Shown: piece after piece, positions 62,544 to 64,000 of the stretch
How positions within the stretch are numbered: the first letter of the stretch is position 1
Layout: every line of letters starts with the position of its first letter
Origin: CAVSLM01 sp963728895
GTDB taxonomy: Bacteria > Pseudomonadota > Gammaproteobacteria > JBBQDK01
Length of the DNA: 64,000 nucleotides
Direction of reading: 5' to 3'
Assembly (NCBI GenBank): GCA_963728895.1
Contig: CAVSLM010000008.1
Span: 62,001 to 126,000, forward strand
Translations under genes and position numbers: made by a program
The notes under the pieces: generated by a model
Databases searched by the model: none
What the model saw: only the letters and a program-made list of their open reading frames with translations
What the model was told of the DNA's origin: nothing

Positions 62544-63509
62544 TTAAGAGGCGACCTTGCTGCGCATCGCCAGCGACATGACCGCCATGCGCACGGCAAT
62601 GCCATGGGTGACCTGTTGCAGGATAACCGATCGCGGTCCATCCGCCACTTCCGAGGTCATTTCGACGCCGCGGTTGATGGGGCCGGGATGCATGACGATG
62701 GCGTCCGGTTTCGCGACCTGCAATTTCTCTGGCGTGAGTCCGTAGAGCTGGAAGTACTCGTGTTCGCTCGGCAGCAGCGCACCGCGCATGCGCTCATGCT
62801 GCAGCCGCAGCATGATGATCACGTCAACGTCCGAGATGCCTTCGCGCAAATCGTGATAGGGATGCACCCCCAGGGTGCCGACTTCCGCGGGCAGCAGGGT
62901 CTTCGGCGCGACCACCCGCACTTCACGCACGCCGACGGTGTTCAGGGCGTGGATCTGCGACCGCGCGACGCGTGAATGCAGGATGTCGCCGACGATGGCG
63001 ACCCGGAGTGCGTTGAAGTCTCCCTTGTGTCGCCGGATAGTAAACAGATCGAGCATTGCCTGCGTGGGATGGGCATGTCGCCCGTCGCCGGCATTCACCA
63101 CGCTCACGTGCGGGGCGACTTGCCGGGCGATGAAATGCGCGGCACCGCTTTCCGCATGACGCACGACGAACATGTCGCTGTGCATGGCTTCAAGATTGCG
63201 TAGGGTGTCGAGCAGTGTTTCGCCCTTGCTGGTCGCGGAGACCTCGACATTGATGTTGAGGACGTCGGCGGAGAGGCGTTTGGCGGCCAGCTCGAAGGTG
63301 GTGCGCGTTCGTGTGCTCGGCTCGAAGAACAGATTCACGATGGTCTTGCCGCGCAGCAGCGGCACCTTCTTCACGGACTGCTCGGCGACGCCGCTGAACG
63401 ATTCGGCGGTGTCGAGAATGTCGGTCAGAATGCTGCGGCCGAGCCCCTCGATGGTGAGGAAATGTCGCAGCCGACCCTGCGCGTCGACTTGCAGGTCGTC
63501 GTGCGTCAT
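62544..63509 (-). CDS. pyrB: Aspartate carbamoyltransferase catalytic subunit
   Basis: A 321-aa enzyme joining carbamoyl phosphate and aspartate, the first committed pyrimidine step. It has the carbamoyl-phosphate motif FFEPSTRTRTTFELAAKRL, VVRHAESGAAHFIA, DGRHAHPTQAMLDLFTI and the aspartate-binding region MHPGPINRGVEM. No pyrI is present; instead pyrX follows, as in the class A ATCases of Pseudomonas. Its ATG overlaps the pyrR stop by four bases. Confidence 0.98.
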   Translation of the reverse strand: MTHDDLQVDAQGRLRHFLTIEGLGRSILTDILDTAESFSGVAEQSVKKVPLLRGKTIVNLFFEPSTRTRTTFELAAKRLSADVLNINVEVSATSKGETLLDTLRNLEAMHSDMFVVRHAESGAAHFIARQVAPHVSVVNAGDGRHAHPTQAMLDLFTIRRHKGDFNALRVAIVGDILHSRVARSQIHALNTVGVREVRVVAPKTLLPAEVGTLGVHPYHDLREGISDVDVIIMLRLQHERMRGALLPSEHEYFQLYGLTPEKLQVAKPDAIVMHPGPINRGVEMTSEVADGPRSVILQQVTHGIAVRMAVMSLAMRSKVAS

Positions 63510-64000
63510 GCGGCCCTCTGGATACTGAGGGCGAGCGGATCCGGCCCTGTGAGCTTCACGTGCTCCCCACTGCGCAGATCGAGATGCGTGCCGACCACGT
63601 TGGCCTGGATGGGCAGCTCGCGCCCGCTACGTTCGACCAGGACCGCGAGCAGCACCGAGGCCGGACGCCCATAATCGAAGATCTCGTTCAGGGCCGCGCG
63701 GATGGTGCGGCCGGTGTGCAGTACATCGTCCACCAGCACGATGTGGCGGTCATCGACATTAAACGGCAGGTTTGACGGACGCACCTGGGGATTCATCCCG
63801 ATGCGCGTGAAATCGTCCCTATAGAACGAAATATCGAGGCTGCCCAGCGGCTGCTCGAGGGCGAGCATGGCGTGCAGCCGCTTTGCAATCCATACGCCTC
63901 CGGTGTGAATGCCGACCATGGCCGCAGCAAGCACGTCCTGCATCTCCAGCAACTTCCGCAGGTCGCGGGCCATGTTCTGCAGCAACGCGTCCACTTCCCC
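63506..64000 (-). CDS. pyrR: Bifunctional pyr regulator / uracil phosphoribosyltransferase PyrR (5' edge partial)
   Basis: At least 162 codons from a GTG at 63994; the frame is open to the window edge and the family N-terminus usually has a few more residues, so the true start probably lies beyond 64000. It has GIHTGGVWIAKRL, the PRPP-binding motif HIVLVDDVLHTGRTIRAAL, LAVLVERSGRELPIQANVVG. In Gram-positive bacteria PyrR binds mRNA; in Pseudomonas relatives the regulatory role is less clear. It heads the pyrR-pyrB-pyrX-pyrK unit. Confidence 0.94.
   Translation of the reverse strand, partial: GEVDALLQNMARDLRKLLEMQDVLAAAMVGIHTGGVWIAKRLHAMLALEQPLGSLDISFYRDDFTRIGMNPQVRPSNLPFNVDDRHIVLVDDVLHTGRTIRAALNEIFDYGRPASVLLAVLVERSGRELPIQANVVGTHLDLRSGEHVKLTGPDPLALSIQRAA

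Noticed and set aside
61527..62975. Open frame of 482 codons on the plus strand
   Set aside because: Runs antisense across two well-supported genes, pyrX and pyrB, and the space between them.

Overview
The window is dense, GC-rich bacterial chromosome with about 58 genes or gene remnants, no rRNA, tRNA, CRISPR array or recognisable insertion sequence. Gene content and order point to a gammaproteobacterium. ftsY-ftsE-ftsX-rpoH, rpmB-rpmG next to radC-coaBC-dut-algC-argB-pyrE-exonuclease III, and yggU-yggT-proC-yggS / pilT-pilU / pyrX-pyrB-pyrR are all arrangements familiar from Pseudomonas and its relatives. A PEP-CTERM-type surface protein, a PyrK-type flavoprotein in the pyrimidine operon and a CIRCE-like operator at rpoH are not pseudomonad-like and suggest a free-living lineage nearer the Chromatiales-type gammaproteobacteria. 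That last placement is inference.

Layout. 1-4.1 kb: terminal-oxidase maturation (SCO-like protein, heme O synthase CtaB, copper ATPase CcoI). 4.1-7 kb: small stress or envelope genes (DUF2007, dodecin, lytic transglycosylase lipoprotein, TerB, DsrE). 7.5-17.6 kb: an accessory block. It starts in a truncated glycosyltransferase and contains a translationally coupled signalling operon (degraded TonB receptor, periplasmic binding protein, hybrid kinase, response regulator-GGDEF-EAL), a 680-bp stretch without genes, and an acetolactate-synthase-like enzyme. It separates ccoI from its usual partner ccoS (17.8 kb). 18-22 kb: rpoH, ftsX, ftsE, ftsY. 22-31 kb: two M16 peptidases, a PEP-CTERM lamin-tail protein, rsmD, an HPP membrane protein, OsmC, coaD, yfhL, gamma-glutamyltransferase. 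31-36.4 kb: S24-like protein, mutM, and an ABC-2/GldG/DUF4340 system. 36.5-41.3 kb: hyuA, HDOD signalling protein, fatty-acid desaturase, L33. 41.4-50.2 kb: L28, radC, CoA, dUTPase, AlgC, ArgB, PyrE and ExoIII housekeeping genes. 50-55 kb: AmpG-like permease, TauE/SafE, DUF4426, dynamin-like GTPase. 55-60 kb: yggU-yggT-proC-yggS divergent from the twitching ATPases pilT-pilU. 60-64 kb: pyrR-pyrB-pyrX-pyrK, with coupled starts between pyrR/pyrB and between pyrX/pyrK.

Two general points. First, rpoH is preceded by a near-perfect CIRCE element lying over its likely promoter, so HrcA probably controls sigma-32. Second, single-base frame breaks occur in hyuA, three times in the desaturase, in rpmG (L33) and in proC. 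Because they hit conserved genes whose downstream frames stay intact, including the coupled start of yggT, I read most of them as consensus-sequence errors. The glycosyltransferase and TonB receptor, by contrast, look truly broken.
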